From positions 1 through 24,121 of the forward strand of contig JAEORG010000003.1 in NCBI GenBank assembly GCA_016841005.1: DNA of 24,121 nt. Reading direction: 5' to 3'. Origin of the DNA: Candidatus Thorarchaeota archaeon. GTDB taxonomy: Archaea; Asgardarchaeota; Thorarchaeia; Thorarchaeales; Thorarchaeaceae. The notes under the pieces were generated by a model, which saw only the letters and a list, made by a program, of their open reading frames with translations, was not told where the DNA came from and searched no databases. The translations under genes and the position numbers were made by a program. Shown piece after piece: positions 14,655 to 22,657 of the stretch; position 1 is the stretch's first letter; each line of letters starts with the position of its first letter.

Positions 14655-16304
14655 ATGGCAACTGACAAAGTAGATCCAGTACCTGCAGAACCCGTCAAGC
14701 ATGAAGATGGTGGTCCTCTGGCTAGGTATCATGTTGAGAAATATCCCGTGAAGGCATTACCTTACACAACTCAGTCAATCTGTCCAGAGTGTCTTATGGC
14801 AGATGACAAAGTCGAGGTTATTGATGCCCTTGTTTACGAAGAAAATGGTAAGATAATGTACAAAAAAACATGTGAGAAACATGGGGAGTATATTGATGTT
14901 TATTGGGGCGATGCTGAGATGTTCAAGAAGGCACAGACTTGGTGGTACAAGTCCGTCGGTCTTGATAACCCCCGAACTGAGAGAATTAAAGGCTGTCCGG
15001 AAGATTGTGGTCCATGTACAGAACACAAATCCCATACCGCACTCGCTCTTCTTGATGTAACTAATCGATGTAACCTTAGATGCCCTATCTGTTTCGCAGT
15101 AGCTGCTGAGGGTGGAAATGTATACGAACCATCACCCGAAGAAGTTTTTGAAATGATGAAGAATCTCAGGAGTAACAAACCGGTTCCTGCTCCAGCGCTT
15201 CAATTTGCTGGTGGCGAACCAACAGTTAGCAAGCATTTGCCACAATACATTAAGTGGGCAAAAGAGCTGGGCTTCAGACATGTTCAGATTGCAAGCAACT
15301 CCATTCGTATAGGAAAGAGTAAGGAATACTTGCAAGAGCTACGTGATGCTGGTCTATCAACTATCTACATGCAATTTGATGGAATTACACCAGAACCTTA
15401 CATTACGGCGCGCGGATCAAACCTACTTCCAGTAAAGAAGCAAGCAATCCAAAATGCACGAGAGGTTGGCATGGAATCTATTGTTCTTGTTCCCACCGTT
15501 GTACGAGGTGTGAATAGTGATCAACTTGGTGGAATTATAGAGTTTGCAGTAGAAAATCGTGACGTGATTAGATGTGTGAACTTCCAACCAGTAAGTATCA
15601 CAGGTAGAATCGATCATGATGCGCGTCATGAGATGCGAATTACAATCCCTGATGCCATTCATCTTATTGAAGAACAGACAGGCGGAGCAATTCCCGCAGA
15701 TGCTTGGTATCCAGTCCCATCAATGATGCCTGTTGGTCGTGCGCTCGGTCTTATGAAGGGTGGACCTGAATTGGAGCTGAGCTCTCACTTTGCATGTGGT
15801 ATGTCCACTTTCATTTTCGTAGATGAAGACGGCTCATACAAACCAATTACTGATGTAATTAATGTGGACGCTTTCCTTGAGTTACTCACAGAAATTGCTA
15901 ATCTTTATGCTGATGGAGCAAAAGCTGCGGGTGCACGTGCAAAAGCTAAACTTGCTGCTGGTGCGCGACACATTAAGAAGAAAGGCATCCTCAAGGACCT
16001 GTTAGGTGCATTCTTAGATCGTGGTGATTATGACTCACTTGCTAAATTCATGAGAAGAATCATCATGCTTGGAATGATGCACTTTCAAGATCCGTACAAT
16101 TTCGACTTGGAAAGAGTTCAGCACTGCGATGTGAATTATGCAGTTCCAGATGGAAGAATCATACCATTCTGCACAATGAATACAATTCACCGCTCTAGAA
16201 CTGAAGATAAATTTGCTATTCCAATAGATCAGTGGCGTGCAGTACATAAACCTACTAAAGTTGAGGAAGAAAGCATCACAACTCCATATGTGCATAAAGA
16301 ATAG
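14655..16304 (+). CDS. tes: Tetraether-synthase-like radical SAM enzyme (Tes/MJ0619 family)
   Basis: This 549-residue radical SAM protein is likely to join two archaeol-type lipids tail to tail into membrane-spanning tetraethers. N-terminal cysteines CPEC (C43, C46) and C73 in the CEKHGEY segment fit the mononuclear, rubredoxin-like part known in MJ0619. GCPEDCGPC (C114, C118, C121) fits an auxiliary cluster. The radical SAM triad is CNLRCPIC (C139, C143, C146), and QFAGGEPT is the SAM-binding GGE motif. Later cysteines in FACGMS, QHCDV and PFCTMN can hold a further cluster. An Ala/Lys-rich helical stretch lies near residues 405-440. GGAGTGA at 14642-14648 favours the ATG at 14655 over that at 14649. 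A paralog acting on a different lipid or substrate is the main alternative. Confidence 0.8.
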   Translation: MATDKVDPVPAEPVKHEDGGPLARYHVEKYPVKALPYTTQSICPECLMADDKVEVIDALVYEENGKIMYKKTCEKHGEYIDVYWGDAEMFKKAQTWWYKSVGLDNPRTERIKGCPEDCGPCTEHKSHTALALLDVTNRCNLRCPICFAVAAEGGNVYEPSPEEVFEMMKNLRSNKPVPAPALQFAGGEPTVSKHLPQYIKWAKELGFRHVQIASNSIRIGKSKEYLQELRDAGLSTIYMQFDGITPEPYITARGSNLLPVKKQAIQNAREVGMESIVLVPTVVRGVNSDQLGGIIEFAVENRDVIRCVNFQPVSITGRIDHDARHEMRITIPDAIHLIEEQTGGAIPADAWYPVPSMMPVGRALGLMKGGPELELSSHFACGMSTFIFVDEDGSYKPITDVINVDAFLELLTEIANLYADGAKAAGARAKAKLAAGARHIKKKGILKDLLGAFLDRGDYDSLAKFMRRIIMLGMMHFQDPYNFDLERVQHCDVNYAVPDGRIIPFCTMNTIHRSRTEDKFAIPIDQWRAVHKPTKVEEESITTPYVHKE

Positions 16305-16315
16305 GAACGAATTCT

Positions 16316-16344
16316 GGTCCCTTCTAGGGGCCATTCTTCCTTTT
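16316..16344 (+). terminator. Hairpin plus T-rich terminator after the Tes-like gene
   Basis: GGTCCC (16316-16321) pairs with GGGGCC (16327-16332), including one G-U, around a TTCTA loop. ATTCTTCCTTTTTT follows, starting 12 nt after the stop codon. Confidence 0.65.
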
Positions 16345-16465
16345 TTCCTTTGAAACAAACGTAAAGCAGATTTCCACTTCGTTTGCAAAAATCCCATTCC
16401 TATTACTATGAGTACCTGATTTTGGTAACTAAAATTTCAGATTCATTCCAATTATAATATAATAT

Positions 16466-16507
16466 TTTCATTTCGTAGTTATCTTATAATTTGAATTTCA
16501 TTTCGTA
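16466..16507 (+). repeat. 12-nt direct repeat, 30-nt spacing, upstream of RNA candidate 2
   Basis: TTTCATTTCGTA occurs at 16466-16477 and again at 16496-16507, exactly 30 bp start to start, about three helical turns. The repeats lie in very AT-rich DNA 46-87 bp upstream of the TTAATAA box A at 16553. Such spacing suits a dimeric regulator binding one face of the helix. Confidence 0.55.
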
Positions 16508-16552
16508 ATTTTTTCCTGAAGAAAAATATCATTTAATCCGCAAAAGTAAAGG

Positions 16553-16559
16553 TTAATAA
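16553..16559 (+). promoter_or_regulatory. Box A promoter of RNA candidate 2
   Basis: TTAATAA, preceded by AAGTAAAGG (a BRE-like purine stretch), predicts transcription from about 16582, a few bases before the folded region. Confidence 0.5.
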
Positions 16560-16587
16560 GTTTGGAACAAAGGTTTTGTATGAGGAA

Positions 16588-16729
16588 CAGGTAGGTGTGG
16601 GAATCCAGGACTTACCTGACAACATGGGATAATATGCAAGGCGGGTGCGTGGGCTAGTTTTTCGTTACATGCCCTCAATTACGAAACTCCCCCCTCCTAC
16701 CACGATTCCCACGAACCCGCCACCTATCC
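16588..16729 (+). ncRNA. Candidate structured RNA with mutually exclusive helices (about 140 nt)
   Basis: There is no credible coding frame, but strong complementarity. The main helix is GGCGGGTGCGTGGG (16640-16653) with CCCACGAACCCGCC (16708-16721), 13 pairs and one G-A mismatch. It stacks on GGTAGGT (16590-16596) with ACCTATC (16722-16728). Inside it lies AGTTTTTCGT (16656-16665) with ACGAAACT (16681-16688), then an unpaired C-rich tract (16689-16701). The competing pairing is TGGGAATC (16598-16605) with GATTCCCA (16704-16711), which uses the same CCCA and cannot coexist with the main helix. A further competitor is CAGGTA (16588-16593) with TACCTG (16613-16618). This is typical of riboswitches or trans-acting RNAs. 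The next gene, the HD hydrolase, starts about 80 nt downstream, so a leader role is possible. Confidence 0.6.
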
Positions 16730-16807
16730 AATTTGTTAATTGCTTCTGATTAATTGAATGCGGAGATTATTACAGAGTACTGATATCTTGGTCTTGTTTT
16801 TGCATGG

Positions 16808-17410
16808 ATGACTAAAATGACATCACTACGACTACATAGACAGCTTGAATTCATTGTTGAGATTGACAAACTCAAACGTATTCTCCGTCAGACAAATGTC
16901 ATCCAAGACCGTACAAACGAGAATGATGCTGAACATTCCTGGCACCTTGCGGTTATGGTGTTCCTTCTTGATGAATATTCGAATACAAAGAATCTAGATA
17001 TTGCGAAGGTTATGAAGATGGTGTTGATACACGATCTAGTTGAGATTGATGCTGGAGATACATACTGTTATGACTATGAAGCGGCAAAGGACAAGAAGGA
17101 ACGAGAGCTTAAAGCTGCAAATAGGATCTTTGCACTTCTTCCTGAAGATCAAGCAAACGAACTCAGAGGTATTTGGGATGAATTCGAGGAACAAAGACAA
17201 CCAGAAGCTAAGTTTGCAGCTGCAATGGACCGACTACAACCTCTGCTTCTTAACTTCAATACACTAGGCGTATCTTGGAAGAAACATGGTGTGAAAAAGC
17301 ATGAGGTTATTGAACGTGTCAGATATATCGCTGACGGTTCAAAAGAACTGTGGGAATTTGCAATCTGGTTGATCGATGAATCAGTACGACGAGGTTTTCT
17401 TGCAGTATAA
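16808..17410 (+). CDS. HD-domain phosphohydrolase (YfbR/HDDC2-like nucleotidase)
   Basis: This is a 200-residue HD-superfamily protein. Metal-site residues are H43 in AEHSWH, the H75-D76 doublet in LIHDLVEID, and a late aspartate in AMDRLQPLLLN. The NENDAEHSWH start, DLVEIDAGDTYCYD and FEEQRQPEAKFAAAMDRLQP segments match the HD_3 group that includes YfbR and HDDC2, which dephosphorylate (deoxy)nucleoside 5'-monophosphates. A role in trimming nucleotide pools is thus likely. The ATG at 16808 has no clear Shine-Dalgarno sequence; ATG 16817 is an alternative. The structured RNA candidate upstream may control it. Confidence 0.87.
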   Translation: MTKMTSLRLHRQLEFIVEIDKLKRILRQTNVIQDRTNENDAEHSWHLAVMVFLLDEYSNTKNLDIAKVMKMVLIHDLVEIDAGDTYCYDYEAAKDKKERELKAANRIFALLPEDQANELRGIWDEFEEQRQPEAKFAAAMDRLQPLLLNFNTLGVSWKKHGVKKHEVIERVRYIADGSKELWEFAIWLIDESVRRGFLAV

Positions 17411-17468
17411 TTTGTTTCTAAAAATCCTTATCTGGCTTCACTCTAAACTTATAGTAAGGCGAGTTTCG

Positions 17469-17657
17469 ATGCAGTCATCAATTTTCATCATCGGTGCGAT
17501 TGCACTTGTAGTGATAGTCTTTCTAATGATTGTCCTTGCTCCTAGTATGAGGAATCGAGGATATAATGATACTCGAGAGAAGGACGCCATCGAGTTAGAG
17601 AAGATTGTGGATCAAGAGATAGAACGTGCGAAAGGACAGCGACGTTATCAATACTGA
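17469..17657 (+). CDS. Small single-pass membrane protein, unknown function
   Basis: This 62-residue protein consists of an N-terminal hydrophobic helix (about residues 4-24, rich in Ile/Val/Leu) followed by a short basic turn and a charged, helical cytoplasmic-looking tail (EKDAIELEKIVDQEIERAK). An open frame runs upstream to 17376, but that part overlaps the HD gene. The ATG at 17469, just before the membrane helix, is the natural start. It sits between the HD and TldD genes on the same strand. I do not recognise a family. The single-helix plus coiled-tail design suggests a small membrane subunit or adaptor, but this is a guess. Confidence 0.6.
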   Translation: MQSSIFIIGAIALVVIVFLMIVLAPSMRNRGYNDTREKDAIELEKIVDQEIERAKGQRRYQY

Positions 17658-17735
17658 TTAAATCATCATTGACGTAACTTGCTACTCTCCAAAGCCTTAT
17701 CAATCGTAATTATGCCCGTGGTCATGTGAGTAGTA

Positions 17736-19124
17736 ATGCTCGATGTAATGGGCAAAGCCGTTGATACTATTGATGACTCGGATGTTTCATTCGCTGATGT
17801 TCGACATCAAAATCAAGCAACAACTTCCATCGCTGTAGTTAATGGAGCCCTGCGACGATTAAGCCGGTCCACTAAGGCTGGTACAGTTGCACGAGTGCTT
17901 GTTGGTGAGTGTTGGGGTCAATCATCCACAACTGAACCTGTTTCTCTTGGAATTCTGGAAAATCTCATTTCAAGAGCTACAACGATGGCGAAACATAATG
18001 CAAAGCATTCTAGACGAACTATAGATTTGTCTGGAATTCCAGTACACAAGGAAAGTCGTTGGCAAGAAACTAAAGTAGATCCTTCTGATATCACTGATGA
18101 AGAGAAGCTTGAGTTTGTGCTTAATCTTGACAAAGCTCAGAAAGTAGATGATAAGATTGTTAATACGAACTCTATGTATGCTGATAGTAAAGTAATCTAT
18201 CGTCTAGCTAATTCTGAAGGTTCGAGATTAGAATGGGATGAAATCCGTACAAGAACCGTTGTTCAACCTGTAGCAAAGGATGAATCAAAGGTAATGTATG
18301 ATTATGCAGTTAAGAGCGGATTAGCAGGATACGAACTCGTACAAGGGATCGACCCGAATAAATTCGCTTCTGAATGTGCTAACGATGCAATTGATCTATT
18401 ATCTGCTGCAAAAGCCCCCTCTGGTGAGGTTACTGCTGTTGTAGATGGTGACATTGCTGGTTTGATAGCACATGAGGTCTGTGGCCATGCCAGTGAAGCT
18501 GATGAGGTCGTGAAGAAAAGGTCCTTCTTGTCAGACCTAGTCGGTGTTAAAGTAGGTACTGACCAAGTCACCATGGTTGATGATGGTAGTATCCCTGGTT
18601 TAATAGGAAGTTTCCCATTTGATTCTGAAGGAACTCCCTCTTCTAGAACTACAATTATCGAAGATGGTATCTTCCGTGGATACATGCAGACATTGGAAAC
18701 AGCGGCCATCATGGGAACCGCTCCAACTGGTAATGGGCGTGCCCAAGATTACAATCGACGTATCTTTGCTCGAATGACAAATACATTCTTCGACAAGGGC
18801 ACATGGAAAAATGAAGAGATCATCGAAGATACAAAAGATGGACTCTTCATCATAAAAACTCACTCAGGAATGGAAGATGTAGTTGGAGGCGGTGTTCAGG
18901 CGACCAGCTTGAAAGGATACATCATTAAGAATGGTGAGCTAACTCAACTCGTTAGAACACTTGCCATTGCAGGGAAGGTTCTTGAGATCCTCAAGACTGT
19001 GGATGCTGTCGGAAACTCACTCGAATTTACAGGAGGGACCTGTGGAAAGGGAGAGGAAGATTTTATTCCTGTCACTTCAGGAGGGCCTCACATGAGAATG
19101 CAGCTCGTTGTAGGAGGTGGGTAA
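17736..19124 (+). CDS. tldD: TldD-family metalloprotease subunit
   Basis: This 462-residue catalytic half of the TldD/TldE heterodimer degrades unfolded peptides and in some bacteria matures peptide antibiotics. The metal-binding HEVCGH motif (246-251) is the HExxxH variant typical of TldD, embedded in AGLIAHEVCGHASEADEV. Near the C-terminus, GGTCGKGEED supplies the conserved cysteine metal ligand. The N-terminal domain (LRRLSRSTKAGTVARVL) is also characteristic. Length matches the family. The ATG follows GTCATGTGAGTAGT with a weak ribosome-binding site; an ATG five codons in is possible. The last codons contain GGAGGTG, the ribosome-binding site of the next gene, so TldD and TldE are translationally coupled. 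Confidence 0.93.
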   Translation: MLDVMGKAVDTIDDSDVSFADVRHQNQATTSIAVVNGALRRLSRSTKAGTVARVLVGECWGQSSTTEPVSLGILENLISRATTMAKHNAKHSRRTIDLSGIPVHKESRWQETKVDPSDITDEEKLEFVLNLDKAQKVDDKIVNTNSMYADSKVIYRLANSEGSRLEWDEIRTRTVVQPVAKDESKVMYDYAVKSGLAGYELVQGIDPNKFASECANDAIDLLSAAKAPSGEVTAVVDGDIAGLIAHEVCGHASEADEVVKKRSFLSDLVGVKVGTDQVTMVDDGSIPGLIGSFPFDSEGTPSSRTTIIEDGIFRGYMQTLETAAIMGTAPTGNGRAQDYNRRIFARMTNTFFDKGTWKNEEIIEDTKDGLFIIKTHSGMEDVVGGGVQATSLKGYIIKNGELTQLVRTLAIAGKVLEILKTVDAVGNSLEFTGGTCGKGEEDFIPVTSGGPHMRMQLVVGGG

Positions 19125-19125
19125 A

Positions 19126-20487
19126 GTGAACCTTTCGGATACTGCCCAAACACTTGTCATACTATCAGAGCAAAACGGTGCTTCCCAAGCCGAATCATTT
19201 GTCATACGTGTTGTAACATCTAGTATCTATATTGATGATGACATTCCTAAGATTGGAGATTCTAAGACTGAAATCGGTGTAGGACTCAAGTTTATCCTTG
19301 GTAAAAAAATAGGATTCACAAGTTCAACTCTACTTTCTGAAAAACCAATTGATGTTGTTAAACGTGCAATGTCTCTTGCAACTATCAGTAATGAGGACCC
19401 AAAATTTAGTTCCCTTCCAACAGCAGAGAAGGTTTCTGGGAAAACCGATCAATTCTACAACAAAGAAACCGCTGCTGCTGACAGTTCGGTGCTCGCTGAC
19501 AAATGCATGGAACTTGTAGACTCAGCAAAAACTGATTCAGTTACAGTTCCTAATGGTGTTCTTAGGACAAGTTGCGTGGAATTCCGTGTAGCCAATTCAC
19601 TGGGAGTAGATGCAACTTCAAAATCTACTATGGTCTTTGGATATTTCACCGCTAAGGCGGATAGTGATGGTAAGGTAGGAGAAGGTGTTCAAAGAGTATG
19701 GTCTCGCTCTATCTATGATGTAGATTTCTCTGAAAAAGGCAGGAAACTTAGCTCTCAGGCAATGGCTGTGATTGATGCAAAGCCATTCAAAGAGAAATGG
19801 AGTGATGTTGTTGCTGTCCTTGCTCCAAGTGAAGGAAGTATGATGATGGGCAACCTAATTGGCTCCGCTGTTTCAGCAGAAAATGTGAATAACCGTTCTA
19901 GTCCATGGACTGACAAAGTCGGAGATTCCGTATCACATGAGAGTCTATCGGTGATTGATAATGGGAGGTCGAAGGTTGGTCTCATGAGCGCGGTAGTTGA
20001 TGACGAAGGAGTCCCGACTAAGCAAACTCAGGTAATAGAGAAGGGTGTGTTAAAGTCTTACATATTTGATAGCTACAATGCAAATCAACTTGGATTGAAA
20101 TCTACTGGAAATGGAATTAGACGTGGCGGTCGTGATGCACATGGTGCTTTTACTGGAATGGTATCATGCAGACCCACCACACTTGAAATACCACCTGGTA
20201 ACAAAACAGTAGATGAAATCATATCTGAAGTGAAGAAAGGAGTATATATCGAGCACTTTGCATGGCCTCAGGTTGAGGCTCTTTCAGGAGCATTCTCAAA
20301 TGAGATTCGTAATGCTAGAGTGATTCAGAATGGTGAACTTCAAGACCAAATCAAGTTTGCGTTGCTAGTTGGAAATCTGTATGAATCAATAAAGAAAGAG
20401 ATGCTTTTTGGAGCTGACGTAGAAGTCCAGGGGACTCGTGTAATGCCGACCTTTTCAATCGCAGGAACTGAGTTGGTTGGTCAATGA
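19126..20487 (+). CDS. tldE: TldE/PmbA-family protease partner subunit
   Basis: This 453-residue protein is homologous to TldD but lacks the HExxxH motif, as expected for the non-catalytic partner that completes the substrate channel. Recognisable are the N-terminal region AESFVIRVVTSSIYIDDD, a central VAVLAPSEGSMMMGNLIGSA, the GNGIRRGG segment, and a C-terminal GVYIEHFAWPQVEALSGAFS stretch. It starts at the GTG at 19126, one base after the TldD stop. GGAGGTG at 19113-19119 lies 6 nt upstream, an almost perfect match to the 16S rRNA tail. A GTG at 19117 would lie inside that site and is rejected. The one-base spacing implies equal production of both subunits. Confidence 0.93.
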   Translation: MNLSDTAQTLVILSEQNGASQAESFVIRVVTSSIYIDDDIPKIGDSKTEIGVGLKFILGKKIGFTSSTLLSEKPIDVVKRAMSLATISNEDPKFSSLPTAEKVSGKTDQFYNKETAAADSSVLADKCMELVDSAKTDSVTVPNGVLRTSCVEFRVANSLGVDATSKSTMVFGYFTAKADSDGKVGEGVQRVWSRSIYDVDFSEKGRKLSSQAMAVIDAKPFKEKWSDVVAVLAPSEGSMMMGNLIGSAVSAENVNNRSSPWTDKVGDSVSHESLSVIDNGRSKVGLMSAVVDDEGVPTKQTQVIEKGVLKSYIFDSYNANQLGLKSTGNGIRRGGRDAHGAFTGMVSCRPTTLEIPPGNKTVDEIISEVKKGVYIEHFAWPQVEALSGAFSNEIRNARVIQNGELQDQIKFALLVGNLYESIKKEMLFGADVEVQGTRVMPTFSIAGTELVGQ

Positions 20488-20567
20488 GCTTTCTGCTTCG
20501 TTCTTGTACTTAGCCAACTATTAATTAGCAAAAGGTTTCCATGCATGAATTGTTTGGGTGCTTTCGT

Positions 20568-21479
20568 ATGACTAGAAAGGAACTAAAATTTGTCCATGTT
20601 GACGCATTCGCTGAAGAACCATATGGTGGCAATCCCGCTGGAGTTGTCCTAGGTGCTGATAATCTGAATGATGAACAAATCCACAAGATTGCCCGGGAGC
20701 TCAATGTCAGGGAAACTGTTTTTGTTTCTGGATCAAATTCAGCAGATTATAGATTCAGGTTTATGTCTCCGACTGGTGAAGTTGATTTCTCCGGTCATGC
20801 GACAATCGCTGCATTTCATGCGCTTATTGAGGAAGGAATTGCTGAAATCGCACAAGATGTGACTATGTTTAGTCTGGAGACCCATAGTGGTTTATTACAA
20901 GTTGAAATAGTCAAAAATGAAACCACAGGTCTTCATGAGGTCCAGATAACCCATGAAGAACCAGAATTTCTCAATACTTACGATTCAGTAGAATATGCTG
21001 AAGCTCTTGGATTACATCTTGTTGATATTATGTCATTGTATCCAATTCAAACTGTTAATACCGGACTTCCTACTCTCATGGTTCCTGTAATTAGTCTAGC
21101 TGCTCTTCAGAAAGTAAATCCTAATTGGGATCGTATTGAAGAATTATCCAGTGATGCTGACTATGTAGCAATTCAAGTATTTACTAAGGATGCCTATGAA
21201 GTCACATCTGATGCACACGCCCGTCACTTTGCTCCAGCTCTAGGAGTCAATGAAGACCCAGTATCAGGAGCCGCTGCTGGTTGCCTTGGATCGTATATGA
21301 TTCATTATGGTTGGATTTCATCAATAAACAATGTAACCAGCATTGTAATTGAACAGGGGCATTCACTGAATCGTCCGAGCAAAGTAATTGTCGAAGTGAC
21401 TGGAACACAGAACAACATTAAGCAGGTCAAGGTCAGTGGAACTGCAGTCACCGTTATCAAAGGAACCATCTTTCTCTAA
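20568..21479 (+). CDS. PhzF-family isomerase/epimerase
   Basis: This 303-residue protein has the two-domain PhzF/diaminopimelate-epimerase-like fold. Signatures are FVHVDAF, GGNPAGVV (20-27), the catalytic glutamate E49 in NVRETVFV, MSPTGEVDFSGHATIAA in the first half, and NEDPVSGAAAG in the second. PhzF itself isomerises an intermediate of phenazine synthesis. Most archaeal homologs have no known substrate, and no phenazine genes are nearby. I chose the ATG at 20568 because TATTAATTAG (20518-20527) would start transcription near 20549 and GGGTG (20556-20560) is a suitable ribosome-binding site. An ATG at 20541 with AAAGG upstream would add nine residues. It lies 80 bp after TldE on the same strand. 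Confidence 0.88.
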   Translation: MTRKELKFVHVDAFAEEPYGGNPAGVVLGADNLNDEQIHKIARELNVRETVFVSGSNSADYRFRFMSPTGEVDFSGHATIAAFHALIEEGIAEIAQDVTMFSLETHSGLLQVEIVKNETTGLHEVQITHEEPEFLNTYDSVEYAEALGLHLVDIMSLYPIQTVNTGLPTLMVPVISLAALQKVNPNWDRIEELSSDADYVAIQVFTKDAYEVTSDAHARHFAPALGVNEDPVSGAAAGCLGSYMIHYGWISSINNVTSIVIEQGHSLNRPSKVIVEVTGTQNNIKQVKVSGTAVTVIKGTIFL

Positions 21480-21568
21480 CGACAATCGATAATTTGAGAA
21501 TTAATATTCGACAGATTCAGAAATGCTCAAAAGGTGACTCAATTTTGCTCCATACCGAGAGGAAAGGA

Positions 21569-22648
21569 ATGAGTAACTTCGAGGAGATTTGGACCAAAGA
21601 ACTTGAAACGGTCAATTCTGCTCTAGCAGATTATCTTGATTTTAAGATTAGTCAGATATCGAAACTAGGAAAATATCATACACAATTCTACCAATATCTC
21701 AAGGAGTATTTCATGCGTGGTGGAAAACGACTCAGACCTATTCTTGTAGCAATTGGATACAAGGCAATTAATGAAGATGTACGCCATGATCATTTGTATC
21801 GTGCCGCATGCTCAATGGAAATTCTCCACAATGGTACTCTCCTTCATGATGATTTAATCGATCACGATGAAACAAGACGAGGTGGCCCCACCTTTCATTC
21901 TAGATATAGAGATGCATATCTTATGCACACAGATGATCAGCAGAAAGCATTTGATTGGGGTATGACTATGGCAATCATCGGGGGAGATATTCTACTTAAT
22001 ATGGGAGCTCAAGCAATACAAGATTCTGAACTTGATGATGCAACCTCTGTAAAGTGTTTAACACATTATCAAACTGCATACCAGTATCTAGGTGATGGTG
22101 TGATGCTGGAAATGAATATGGTCTATGAACCAACAGTAACACCGGAGATTTACTTGAAAATGGTCAGTCTCAAGACAGCAGTGTTATTCTATACGTCTCT
22201 ACTAATTGGAGCTACCATTGCAGGAGCTAGCGACTCTCAACTTGCAGCGTTACATGAATTCGGTCTCAAGGTCGGACAAGCCTTCCAAATGCAAGATGAT
22301 ATACTGGGATCTTTCGGAGATGAATCTGTTACAGGGAAGAGCGCAGATGGAGATATACGAGAGGGAAAGAAGACAATGTTGCTCTTGAAGTCATATGAGT
22401 TAGCCAATTTACTTCAAAAGAAAATAATTGATGATTTCCTCGGCAAGGATGATATGACAAATGAAGAGGTTGAGCAAGTAAGGAACGTATTCAAACAATC
22501 AGGAGGTTTTGATGCTACAAACACACTCATGGAACAATTACTTGCTGAGGGGCAGGCGGCTCTTGATAGTGCACAACCTCCACTTACGCCTAAGTACAAG
22601 GAATTTCTTCTTGCGCTAGCAGAATTTCTAACGAACCGCGACTACTAG
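21569..22648 (+). CDS. Geranylgeranyl/polyprenyl diphosphate synthase (trans, type I)
   Basis: This 359-residue all-alpha prenyltransferase condenses isopentenyl diphosphate with allylic primers to build isoprenoid chains, here probably for membrane lipids. The KRLRP motif (53-57) precedes the first aspartate-rich motif DDLID (94-98) in HNGTLLHDDLIDHDETRRGGPT. The second is DDILGSFGD (243-251), with the GKSADGDIREGKKT tail typical of archaeal enzymes. The residue five before the first aspartate motif is G89, where archaeal GGPP synthases usually carry an aromatic stopper, so products longer than C20 are possible. AGAGGAAAGGA immediately before the ATG at 21569 fixes the start, although an open frame extends upstream to 21494. 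It is convergent with the next gene, 9 bp apart. Confidence 0.92.
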   Translation: MSNFEEIWTKELETVNSALADYLDFKISQISKLGKYHTQFYQYLKEYFMRGGKRLRPILVAIGYKAINEDVRHDHLYRAACSMEILHNGTLLHDDLIDHDETRRGGPTFHSRYRDAYLMHTDDQQKAFDWGMTMAIIGGDILLNMGAQAIQDSELDDATSVKCLTHYQTAYQYLGDGVMLEMNMVYEPTVTPEIYLKMVSLKTAVLFYTSLLIGATIAGASDSQLAALHEFGLKVGQAFQMQDDILGSFGDESVTGKSADGDIREGKKTMLLLKSYELANLLQKKIIDDFLGKDDMTNEEVEQVRNVFKQSGGFDATNTLMEQLLAEGQAALDSAQPPLTPKYKEFLLALAEFLTNRDY

Positions 22649-22657
22649 AGTATATCT

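Larger units (their letters stand above)
16345..16807 (+). other. Gene-free region between the Tes-like and HD-hydrolase genes
   Basis: The first half is very AT-rich and holds the 12-nt direct repeat and a box A. The second half is GC-richer and holds the structured RNA candidate. No tRNA or rRNA is present and no open frame looks real. The composition jump at about 16588 coincides with the predicted RNA, as expected for a structured RNA in an AT-rich background. Confidence 0.5.

Noticed and set aside
18302..18712. A 136-residue minus-strand frame inside tldD
   Set aside because: It covers the TldD metal-site region in antisense; no independent coding evidence.
20568..21479. Phenazine biosynthesis protein
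   Set aside because: Only the PhzF fold is supported; no other phenazine genes occur in the window.
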